Below, piece after piece: positions 1 through 7,805 of a stretch of 58,215 bases of DNA (positions are counted from its first letter, which is position 1; every line of letters starts with the position of its first letter). The translations under genes were made by a program, and so were the position numbers. The stretch is from contig DASZBR010000004.1 of assembly GCA_035943935.1 (NCBI GenBank), forward strand, positions 1 through 58,215, in the 5' to 3' direction. A model generated the notes under the pieces. That model was not told where the DNA came from. It ran no database searches and saw only the letters and a program-made list of their open reading frames with translations. This stretch comes from DASZBR01 sp035943935. GTDB lineage: Bacteria; Pseudomonadota; Gammaproteobacteria; DASZBR01.

Positions 1-1
1 A

Positions 2-397
2 AAAATACTGGAATTTTCAAAAGCGGTTAAAAAAAATACGGGTCGTGCGATTGCGCAAGAAATAGTAGACAGTGGCAAAGCCCTCAAAAAATTTGAACGG
101 ATCTGTGAGGCGCAAGGCGGTATGAGAGAAATACCGATCTCTAAATTTACCCATACGGTTGCTTCAAAAAATACGGGGAAAATAATCGCCATAGATAATC
201 GTCGTATTGCACGCGTGGCAAAATTAGCGGGTGCACCAAAATCAAAAGCGGCTGGTGTGGAATTGTTAAATTCCGTGAATTCTCTCGTTGTGAAAAATGA
301 GCCGCTGTTTATCGTGCATGCGGAATCGCGCGGTGAATTGGATTATGCGGTAAATTATTTAGAACAAACCCAAATTGTCACTATTGAGAGCGCCTGA
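2..397 (+). CDS. Thymidine/AMP phosphorylase family protein, 3' part only
   Basis: The reading frame is open from base 2 with no start, so only the last 131 codons lie in the window. The C-terminal portion, including the stretch PLFIVHAESRGELDYA, resembles the C-terminal domain of the archaeal-type putative thymidine phosphorylase family (the DeoA/AMP-phosphorylase superfamily), which cleaves nucleosides or nucleotides with phosphate. The stop codon overlaps the ATG of the downstream PRPP synthetase gene (ATGA), so the two are translationally coupled. A phosphorylase plus a PRPP synthetase suggests recycling of ribose phosphate from nucleotides; that pathway is inferred. The catalytic N-terminal domains are outside the window, so substrate choice (thymidine or AMP) cannot be decided. 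Confidence 0.75.
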   Translation, partial: KILEFSKAVKKNTGRAIAQEIVDSGKALKKFERICEAQGGMREIPISKFTHTVASKNTGKIIAIDNRRIARVAKLAGAPKSKAAGVELLNSVNSLVVKNEPLFIVHAESRGELDYAVNYLEQTQIVTIESA

Positions 398-1248
398 TGA
401 AACCTCTCGCATTTTATGTTGATTCGCCATTTTATTTTGAACAGTTTGAAAAAGCCGATTTTATCTTACGCGAATTTCCGGATGGTGAGAGTTATCTGAA
501 AATTAATGCAGATGTAAAAAATAGAGAAATTTTTATTTTCAATTCTCTGAATAATCCTAATCAAAAAATACTGCCCTTATTATTTTTAGTTAAATACTTA
601 AAAGAACAGGGTACCAAACATATTACATTGGCTTCGCCTTATTTGCCGTATATGCGCCAAGATAAAATTTTTAATCCGGGTGAAGTCTTAAGCTCTAAAT
701 ACTTTGCCGAATTGCTTTCAGATCATATAGACAAATTAATTACGGTTGATCCGCATCTACACCGCTATAAAAATTTAAGTGAAATTTACCGCTGTGAAAA
801 TAAAGTTCTTCATGCAACAAACGAAATTGCCGATTATATTAAGCACAACATAAAAAATCCTATTATCATTGGCCCTGATGCTGAGAGCGAACAATGGGCG
901 AAAGAGATTGCAGATGATGTCGGTGCACCGTATGTGATTGCGCAGAAAAAACGCATGAATGATTATGAGGTTGATATGTTGATTCCAGGCATTGAGAAAT
1001 TTAAAAAAAATACGCCCGTCTTGATCGACGATATTATTTCGACGGCCCAAACGATGATCAAAGCCGTTTCAGCCTTGAGAATATTGGGTTTTGCACCGCC
1101 GGTGTGTATCGGTGTGCATGCGGTGTTTGCGGGTGATGCGTATGAGAATTTAGTCGCCGCGGGGCCTGAAAAAATTATCACGTGTAATACCATAAAACAT
1201 AGTTCGAATCAGATTGATCTATCGGATTTATTGGCGAGCGCGTTTTAA
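397..1248 (+). CDS. prs: Ribose-phosphate pyrophosphokinase (short, archaeal-like form)
   Basis: This 283-residue protein belongs to the PRPP synthetase family, which makes phosphoribosyl pyrophosphate from ribose 5-phosphate and ATP. Visible features are the N-terminal segment with FPDGES, the PYLPYMRQDK stretch, a metal-site VDPHLH, GPDAESEQWA, the KKRMNDYEV catalytic loop and the PRPP-binding loop LIDDIISTAQT. It is shorter than the housekeeping bacterial enzyme (about 315 residues), closer to archaeal forms. It starts within the stop codon of the upstream phosphorylase gene, so the two form one unit. Its stop overlaps the 3' end of the convergent Smr-domain gene by a few bases. It may be a second, specialised copy rather than the housekeeping prs. 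Confidence 0.85.
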   Translation: MKPLAFYVDSPFYFEQFEKADFILREFPDGESYLKINADVKNREIFIFNSLNNPNQKILPLLFLVKYLKEQGTKHITLASPYLPYMRQDKIFNPGEVLSSKYFAELLSDHIDKLITVDPHLHRYKNLSEIYRCENKVLHATNEIADYIKHNIKNPIIIGPDAESEQWAKEIADDVGAPYVIAQKKRMNDYEVDMLIPGIEKFKKNTPVLIDDIISTAQTMIKAVSALRILGFAPPVCIGVHAVFAGDAYENLVAAGPEKIITCNTIKHSSNQIDLSDLLASAF

Positions 1249-1706
1249 ACCCTCTTCAAAATCACACACACCGCGCCCGTTCCGCCTTGTCTAGGTATTG
1301 CAGAAGCGAATGCGAGTACAGTATCAATTTGTTTCAACCACAAATTTACATGATTTTTTAATATCTCACCTTTGCCATGAATGATTCTCACGCAGCGGTA
1401 ATGATGGTGGAGGGAAAATTGAATAAAATCAGCCAAATTTAATCGGGCTTGTTCGGTATTCAGACCATGTAAATCCAATTCAGCCTGAATCTTTATTTTT
1501 CCCGTACGCAAATCTTTCAATGTTTTATGCTGTAATCCGCCTCTGGAAAAAAAGAGAGATTGCGTTGGCGTGACCTGTTCAGACATCTGATCAAATAATT
1601 GAATATCAGCAGACGGCTTGGGGGGATTTTTCTTAGCAGAAACAAATTTTAAATTTTTGACGGCTTCGCGAAATAATTCTCGATCTTCTTGTGAAATTTT
1701 AGCCAT
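1245..1706 (-). CDS. Smr-domain protein (putative endonuclease)
   Basis: This protein of about 153 residues has a C-terminal Smr domain: the ELDLHGL motif, the IIHGKG motif and the terminal GGTGAVCVIL segment are all present. Smr domains of the MutS2/YdaL type are nucleases or nucleic-acid-binding modules. The start is placed at 1706 (MAKISQ), because residues further upstream only reflect the overlapping gene. It overlaps the 3' end of the DUF6429 gene by 8 bases, which implies translational coupling, and is the last gene of a three-gene operon starting at 7711. It converges on prs with overlapping stops. Stand-alone Smr proteins of this size are common in proteobacteria; the association with a nucleotidyltransferase here suggests RNA or DNA processing, which is inference. 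Confidence 0.85.
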   Translation of the reverse strand: MAKISQEDRELFREAVKNLKFVSAKKNPPKPSADIQLFDQMSEQVTPTQSLFFSRGGLQHKTLKDLRTGKIKIQAELDLHGLNTEQARLNLADFIQFSLHHHYRCVRIIHGKGEILKNHVNLWLKQIDTVLAFASAIPRQGGTGAVCVILKRV

Positions 1707-1938
1707 TGTCTGAAATATGTTTTTTGAAATATTCTTTTGCGCGAGCGAGGCCTTCAGTGGTAAATACAACGCTTTTGGATTTGTGATCAGAACCGTGGAT
1801 ATAATTTTTTTCTTGTAATCGGACTAAACTGTCGTCGAAACTTTTTTTTGCGTGAATCGTTTTTCCGTCGTCGAAGGTGTTGAGGGTCATCAGTGCTAAA
1901 ACTAATTCGTCAATTTTGGTTTCAATTTCCATTCCCAT
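1699..1938 (-). CDS. DUF6429 family small protein
   Basis: A protein of 79 residues containing KIDELVLALMTLN near the N-terminus, a central SFDDSLVRLQEKNYI and KSKSVVFTTEGL near the C-terminus. This is the layout of the DUF6429 family, small proteins that look like winged-helix folds. The start at 1938 is chosen because GGGAG lies about 8 bases upstream; a second ATG two codons later (1932) is also possible. It overlaps the giant upstream gene by about 17 bases and the Smr gene by 8, so all three should be co-translated. Function is unknown. A small helix-turn-helix-like partner for the nucleotidyltransferase or nuclease is speculation. Confidence 0.8.
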   Translation of the reverse strand: MGMEIETKIDELVLALMTLNTFDDGKTIHAKKSFDDSLVRLQEKNYIHGSDHKSKSVVFTTEGLARAKEYFKKHISDNG

Positions 1939-4900
1939 TTGTTGGACTCCCGATGTTAGTTGTGGGAGGAAGTATAGCATGAGAAATTTCTTGCGCATCT
2001 TCTTGAGTTTCTTCAGGCTGGAACAGGAGAGGAGATTTTCGTCCGTTATTTGGCTGTTTAAAACTAAAATCTTTGTTTTTGAGTCTGAATATTGCACTAC
2101 AGTATTCCGTTTTCACTTCGCTTTGTACTTTTTCAAATTCATCTTGTGAGATTCTTGCTCTTTCTCTCAATCCAGGGCCTTTTTCGGTGAGAAATTTATC
2201 TACCCAGATTTTAAATTCAGGATTTTCTAAGACGGGAATGACTTGGGGAAACAGACGTTTTAAGAAACCCTGGGCATGTAACGCGAGTAGCGCGTCATGT
2301 GCATTCTCGGTATAGAGTAATTTGGAGAAAGTCCGTTGTGCGCCAGGATGGGATAAACGTACATTATCTGCGTGATACTGCGCTAAAAGTGTTGGAGAGG
2401 CTTTAATTTTAGACCGTTTTTGTATTAGCAGCGCTCCGCGCATCATGATGGTAGGAATATTTCGGTCAGGTTGTATGTATCCTGGAATGCGATCAAGAAT
2501 GGGTTCTGCTGATTTCAATTCCGCGTGAGCCTTGTAGGGATCCCGCATCAGTCTTCGGCCGTTGATTTGTGTACGCATAATAGAGTTCAGGTTGTAATCC
2601 AATCTTTTTTGGAGTTCGTTGAGAAGCAGATCTAAATGCAGTCGGCTGGGATGCAGGCCAATTGCTGTAGCTATTTCAAATATTTTGGTGATGTCGATAG
2701 GTGTAATTTCAACGATGACACCGGGTGCATGATTAAATGTCACCGTATAAAAGAAGTGTCCTTCTTTATTCGCTTCAATATGAGCAATATCCAGTCTTTC
2801 CCAATTCGCTTTCAATACATCCATGACTTCACCGGCAGAACCGATGATAGTGATGTCGAAATCTTTGGGGGTTTCTCCCATGATAATGTCGCGATTAGCG
2901 CCACCGGTGACACAACTGAAATAGTTAAAGCCCATTTCTGCACGACAGAGCGCGTTAAACGTTTCCACAATGTTTTCAGCGGCAGGACAATTTAATGTTT
3001 CTTCAGCGGAAATCCAGGTTTGCACGCGGTCAAGATATTGCAATAGTGAAAGCAACTGAGGCGGTTGAACAACAACTGCAGCGGGAGCTGGAGGTTCGTC
3101 ATAAGGATTGGGTGGAGGCATTTCGTTAGCAGGAGGCGCAGTGGGTTTTCTTAAACCTACAGGCTCTTTTACAACAAAGGGTGCTGATGTCTTTGCTTGT
3201 GGTTTTTTAGCTTTATTTTGTCTGTATGGTTTTTTCTTCGCTGTTTTTTTGGACTGAGTATTTGCCGGAAGTGGAGCTTCTTCTTCAGATGATATTTCTT
3301 CTGCAGGCGTTTCTTCTACAACGACTTCCTCAGAAACGACTTCCTCAGAAAGTACTTCTTCACCTACGGGAGTTTCTTCCGCAGGTGCTTCTTCCTCAGG
3401 TGCTGCTTTAGCTTGAACACGTGGTTTTGCATTGGCTGGGCTTTTCTTCTTCTTTTTCTTTTTTTGTGGCGCAGGTTTGGGCTCAACTTTTTCCGCGGCT
3501 TCTTGAGCGGTATCTTCTTGAACAAAAACGGCTACGCTTTTTTTACCGGCAAGATACGCGGTGAGAATTTTTCTGACCTCAATATTTAATGATTCATCTT
3601 TCAGCGCAAAAGCACGTTTGCATATCAAGAAAAACGTACTCATGATATTGAAATCTTTGTTTATTTCAGAAAGATCTTTGGCTATTTGCGCAAAGTAATA
3701 CTTCATGTTTTTTAGGTTTACCGCGTCGGTGTTCATGTCAGCGCAGAAGACATCGCGTGCGTTCACTAAATGGGGAGGCACATAAACTTTATCCCCAGAC
3801 TTTTTTTCAGCAATCAGGAGTCTTTCTCTTAAGAAACCTAGACAGACTATTTTGTGTGCTGGATTGGTATTAATTCCACGGGCAATCTTTCCGTTTTCTT
3901 CGTGAAAGGCCTCAAATTTTTCTCTGGGAGTATTCTTATGCTCCATAAATTTATGAAAAAACCATGCACGATATTGCGCTTCTGTCATTTTTTCAATGAC
4001 CACTTTAACCTCATTGAGGAACGGTAAAGGATCGGACACGGGATTAAAAAAGTATCGGTAGAGATCCAATAGCGGTAAAAGTTCTTCCAGTTTTTTCTGA
4101 AGATCGTCATAGGCTCTCGATAGTTCTGCAGGAATTTTCGCGCTCGGATTAATTTTAACAATGAGTGTGAGCAAACGAGACCATTCGGCTTTGAGAGACC
4201 ATAATTCCGCGACATGACGTGCTTGTGCTTCGATAAATACATCAAGTGTTTTTTCTGTTGTGGGTGAAAGAAATAATTGAGAAATTGCCGTGCGAATTTT
4301 TTGTGCCAGTGTCGTGTCGAGTGATTTTTCGTGTTCAGTTTTTAGAGTGGCTAGATTATTCAGTAATTTTGTATAGTGGGTTTGCATTTGAGAGAGGGTG
4401 TAGATGGCCCATGGTTTTGCCAATTCAATACCGTTACGTAATTCTGTTTTATTAAGTTTTTTATCTGCAATAAGTTTCATGTAGATTTGCAATTCGGTGC
4501 AGAAGTGCTCAAATGTTTGCATCACGCTCGCGCGATCTTTTTCCAACAACATGAGTACATGCGTTTTATTGACCAATAAAAAAATGTGGAGTGACTGAAA
4601 TAACGCCGTGTTTGCCGTAAAAGCCTGCTGACCAGACATTTTTTTTAATTGTGTCGAAAGCGTTTCACATTCTTCAAGCCAGGTAGCGCCTGTTGAGCGG
4701 TCTCCCAGGAATAAGAAATAATTGGCGCACGCCGCGAGCGATGCATAAACCAGTGAGTTATTTTTGTTTTGAGTCGTTTTTGTTTTGTCTTGATAAAAGC
4801 CAGAAAGTCTTTTGAGTGCTTGGGTATTTTCTGCGATTTGCGTCCCGGAGATGCCCTTGGGCCTTGTGGCCAAATTGACGAGTTCTTCCAGCTCAGCTTT

Positions 4901-7711
4901 CGTATTAACGGTTGGTTCTTGCATGGTGCTAGCATTATACGCCCCAATCCTTAAGGTTTTATTAAGAACAGGCTTTTTTTCCATGCCGGCGAGAACATCA
5001 TTGACCGACCGTTTTTCCTCAAAAATAGTCACGCGCGGTTTATTTTCCGCAACGGCCGTCAACAGTTTGGTGACTCCACTTTTAAACGTACTCTCTTCAA
5101 AAGCCAATGCTTTTTTGCAGATCAAAAAGAACGTTGCCATGGTATTAAAGTCTTTTTTTAAAGCTGAAAGATCCCGGGCTATTTTTAAAAGATAGAATTT
5201 TGTCTCTCTCGTTCTTATTTCTTCAGAAGGTTCATGGAACAGTGCGGCAAGAACCGAAATGGCAGCAATGAGGTGTTGATTACCCGTGGTTTCTCCCAGT
5301 GTAGGGATTTCTGGAAGTAAGCCTTTTTCCGCTTCTTCTGTAGCAAAACACATCAGTGCGAGCGATGCGTTAGTGGCAAGTACTGCCGTGGGTGCAATGA
5401 CTTTACATAAATTATTTATTTTATCGCTTCTTTTTTGAGGATCAGTGAGCACGGCAATTTGTGCTAATAAGTTGAAGGCCACGTGACGTTCCCGTGTCTC
5501 ACTGGAATGAATGACAAGTGCCGCGTTTATAAAATGAAAGGCATTTAACCGTAAAAAGTAACGATAGGCATTGATTAACGGTAAGAATTCTTCCAGTTTT
5601 TTTACTATCTCATCCTCATCTTTTTTTGCGACATATTTTTTGCCAAAAAATAATCCCGTCAATTGCAAATGTACAATCAGTAATTGTCCAATGGTCAGCA
5701 TGTCTTCTGGAAGGGTAGGATCTTGTGGGCGATCTAAAAGAGCGTTTGCGATGCCCGCGCGTAATTTTTGTGCAAAAGCAGGAAAATCGAATTTCAGTAA
5801 CGTCGAAACGAAGGTCTGAATAAACGTCGGAATGATGGCGGCGTTTATTTTTACGGGTAATCTGGCACAGGTATCAATATAACAAATAAGGCTTTTATCA
5901 CTATCCGAGAAAGTACTGATATTCGATGAAGTACGACTCTGTTGAACATGCGTGGTTAAGTAACTCATCGAGTCTGTAATCCAGGGATCCCATTGGTTTG
6001 ACAGTGCAAAGCCGAGCTCCAGTTGAGTGGTTCGCTGTGCGTCACCTTTGGCTAATAACCTTTCACGAATAGTGAGATTTTCTTGAGCACCGCATTCGCA
6101 TAAAAAGTGAGTCACCGCAGACATGACACGCAAAGGTGATTGTTTTGATAACACCATGGCTTGTGCAATCAGCGTCAGTGAAAAGACTCGCATCGTTTGT
6201 GTCAGTAACTTTTCTGTAGGATCAGTGAGTGTGTCATCAGCCTCCATTACATCGACATGTTCGCGTGCGAGTGCAATAAAATCCTTGATTTCGTCTTTCG
6301 TTCTTTCTGTATCGAGTGTCAGTCTGCGATAGGATAAAAATAAAATTAGCGATGCATAAACTTTATCACCCAGCTTTTGATCGGGATTGAGGCGTTGTCG
6401 TTCCTCAAAATGATCGATAAGACACATGATATTATCCGGCGTGTCTATTTTTTCTATGCAGCCTAATTCTAATTCACATAAATACGCAACGCTATTTTTT
6501 GTGAAGGCGTGTAGTACATTAACAACATCTTTGTTTTTAGGCGATTTTTTGCAGATCATAAAAAAAGTACACATCGTGTGGAAATCAGATAACCCAGAAA
6601 AATTTCGACTGACGTTAATCAGATGGGCGGTTTCATCGACGATGGTGGCATTAACATTTGGTGCGGAAGCTTTCCCTAAAAAAAACTCAAATTCAGCTGA
6701 CCCTGTAAAGTAGCAGTACGCGCTGAGCAGAGGAGACACTTCGTTAAATCGTTTGACGAGTGCCGATCTCAGTTCAGCGCTAATCACGTCTTCTTTACCG
6801 TTAAAAATACCCGTCAGTTGTAAAAGTACAAATCGTATTTTGCAGAGGATTTGTGCCGCGTGTGTGACGGCTTCATGTCTGAGTGGTTTTGCGGCAAGCA
6901 GTGATGTTGCAATCACGCGAGGAAGTTGTTGCTTAAATTCAGTGAAATCAAATGACAGTAAGCTATTTGCAAACGTGGTAGGAGATATTATGGTGAAATC
7001 AGACTGTGAACAGGTCTTAATATAATATATAAACATATTGTCGTAGCGTGAAAAATCGGCGCTCTGGGTTGAGATATGCTGAATAAACTGAGTGGTGATT
7101 TTTTGAATAAAACTATTGAGACGCCTTGAGGAAAGTATGATGGACTGTGCAGAATCTGACGCACTCAGTCGAATAAAGTTAACATATTTTTCTGCATCGT
7201 AGAAATAAGCCATCACAGCAAACATAATATGGGGTGGAGCAAGGGCAGCAACAATCGCTGTTTGTGTCAGCAGCGCACGTGAGAAAATGGTCAGTTTATG
7301 CGTAAGCACTTTTTCTTCGACTGTTTTTCCTGGGTTTCGTTGGAGTTCGGCGATAAAGGTACGGAGAAGTAAAAACAGTTCGCGTGCTTTTGTTTTCTGG
7401 TCTTGGGGTTGTGCTCGAAGGATTAAGCAATGCTGTGAATATAAATACAGCGCGCCATGGATGACATATTCGATCCATGCGGAACGTCGTATGATTTCAT
7501 CATTATTGATGGGATGATCAAACAGATGTTTGGCCGCATGTTGAACACCTTGATAGTGTTGACTCCGCGACGTGATGTCTGAATCGTCGAGAGGATTTTG
7601 GTCGTTCGATAACAGTGTAAGCAGAGTTTCGAGTGTATTGAATGACCCCTGTATCTGGTCAACAATCGCGTTCATTTCTCTTTCGTCAGTCTCTTTTTTT
7701 TCGTCTGTCAT
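1922..7711 (-). CDS. Giant helical-repeat protein with C-terminal poly(A)-polymerase-type nucleotidyltransferase
   Basis: This 1929-residue protein has two parts. Residues about 1-1400 are helical and contain three diverged repeats of roughly 450-490 residues, each ending in a similar motif: FNTM-type residues followed by FFxICKK/R near residues 380, 865 and 1365. Each also carries an earlier PLLxxYxYF motif. A linker at about 1410-1540 is rich in Lys, then Glu/Pro/Val. The C-terminal part, about 1570-1870, matches the PcnB/CCA-transferase superfamily: GGANRDIIMG, PKDFDIT (metal-binding acidic pair), RRLMRDPY, and a helical body ending HAQGFLKRLFP. No signal peptide or membrane segment is seen. 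The ATG at 7711 has no clear ribosome site; an in-frame ATG 12 codons later follows AAAGAG and may be used. The short Glu-rich C-terminal tail (EETQEDAQE) could be a secretion signal. Function is unknown; RNA tailing is the family expectation. Confidence 0.75.
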   Translation of the reverse strand: MTDEKKETDEREMNAIVDQIQGSFNTLETLLTLLSNDQNPLDDSDITSRSQHYQGVQHAAKHLFDHPINNDEIIRRSAWIEYVIHGALYLYSQHCLILRAQPQDQKTKARELFLLLRTFIAELQRNPGKTVEEKVLTHKLTIFSRALLTQTAIVAALAPPHIMFAVMAYFYDAEKYVNFIRLSASDSAQSIILSSRRLNSFIQKITTQFIQHISTQSADFSRYDNMFIYYIKTCSQSDFTIISPTTFANSLLSFDFTEFKQQLPRVIATSLLAAKPLRHEAVTHAAQILCKIRFVLLQLTGIFNGKEDVISAELRSALVKRFNEVSPLLSAYCYFTGSAEFEFFLGKASAPNVNATIVDETAHLINVSRNFSGLSDFHTMCTFFMICKKSPKNKDVVNVLHAFTKNSVAYLCELELGCIEKIDTPDNIMCLIDHFEERQRLNPDQKLGDKVYASLILFLSYRRLTLDTERTKDEIKDFIALAREHVDVMEADDTLTDPTEKLLTQTMRVFSLTLIAQAMVLSKQSPLRVMSAVTHFLCECGAQENLTIRERLLAKGDAQRTTQLELGFALSNQWDPWITDSMSYLTTHVQQSRTSSNISTFSDSDKSLICYIDTCARLPVKINAAIIPTFIQTFVSTLLKFDFPAFAQKLRAGIANALLDRPQDPTLPEDMLTIGQLLIVHLQLTGLFFGKKYVAKKDEDEIVKKLEEFLPLINAYRYFLRLNAFHFINAALVIHSSETRERHVAFNLLAQIAVLTDPQKRSDKINNLCKVIAPTAVLATNASLALMCFATEEAEKGLLPEIPTLGETTGNQHLIAAISVLAALFHEPSEEIRTRETKFYLLKIARDLSALKKDFNTMATFFLICKKALAFEESTFKSGVTKLLTAVAENKPRVTIFEEKRSVNDVLAGMEKKPVLNKTLRIGAYNASTMQEPTVNTKAELEELVNLATRPKGISGTQIAENTQALKRLSGFYQDKTKTTQNKNNSLVYASLAACANYFLFLGDRSTGATWLEECETLSTQLKKMSGQQAFTANTALFQSLHIFLLVNKTHVLMLLEKDRASVMQTFEHFCTELQIYMKLIADKKLNKTELRNGIELAKPWAIYTLSQMQTHYTKLLNNLATLKTEHEKSLDTTLAQKIRTAISQLFLSPTTEKTLDVFIEAQARHVAELWSLKAEWSRLLTLIVKINPSAKIPAELSRAYDDLQKKLEELLPLLDLYRYFFNPVSDPLPFLNEVKVVIEKMTEAQYRAWFFHKFMEHKNTPREKFEAFHEENGKIARGINTNPAHKIVCLGFLRERLLIAEKKSGDKVYVPPHLVNARDVFCADMNTDAVNLKNMKYYFAQIAKDLSEINKDFNIMSTFFLICKRAFALKDESLNIEVRKILTAYLAGKKSVAVFVQEDTAQEAAEKVEPKPAPQKKKKKKKSPANAKPRVQAKAAPEEEAPAEETPVGEEVLSEEVVSEEVVVEETPAEEISSEEEAPLPANTQSKKTAKKKPYRQNKAKKPQAKTSAPFVVKEPVGLRKPTAPPANEMPPPNPYDEPPAPAAVVVQPPQLLSLLQYLDRVQTWISAEETLNCPAAENIVETFNALCRAEMGFNYFSCVTGGANRDIIMGETPKDFDITIIGSAGEVMDVLKANWERLDIAHIEANKEGHFFYTVTFNHAPGVIVEITPIDITKIFEIATAIGLHPSRLHLDLLLNELQKRLDYNLNSIMRTQINGRRLMRDPYKAHAELKSAEPILDRIPGYIQPDRNIPTIMMRGALLIQKRSKIKASPTLLAQYHADNVRLSHPGAQRTFSKLLYTENAHDALLALHAQGFLKRLFPQVIPVLENPEFKIWVDKFLTEKGPGLRERARISQDEFEKVQSEVKTEYCSAIFRLKNKDFSFKQPNNGRKSPLLFQPEETQEDAQEISHAILPPTTNIGSPTNGNGN

Positions 7712-7742
7712 TAGTCGCGCCGAAGTATTTTTGTGACGGGAT

Positions 7743-7773
7743 TTTAACGGAAATCTGTCAAAAATTCTATAAT
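7743..7773 (+). promoter_or_regulatory. Putative sigma-70 promoter of the first multicopper oxidase gene
   Basis: A perfect TATAAT lies at 7768-7773, with a weak upstream hexamer TTTAAC at 7743-7748 at a long spacing (19). It is followed by a GGAG ribosome site just before the ATG at 7806. No MerR-type palindrome is evident here, unlike the second oxidase operon. Confidence 0.45.
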
Positions 7774-7805
7774 ACTGCTACATTTATGCCTCTCGCGGAG
7801 GCCCC

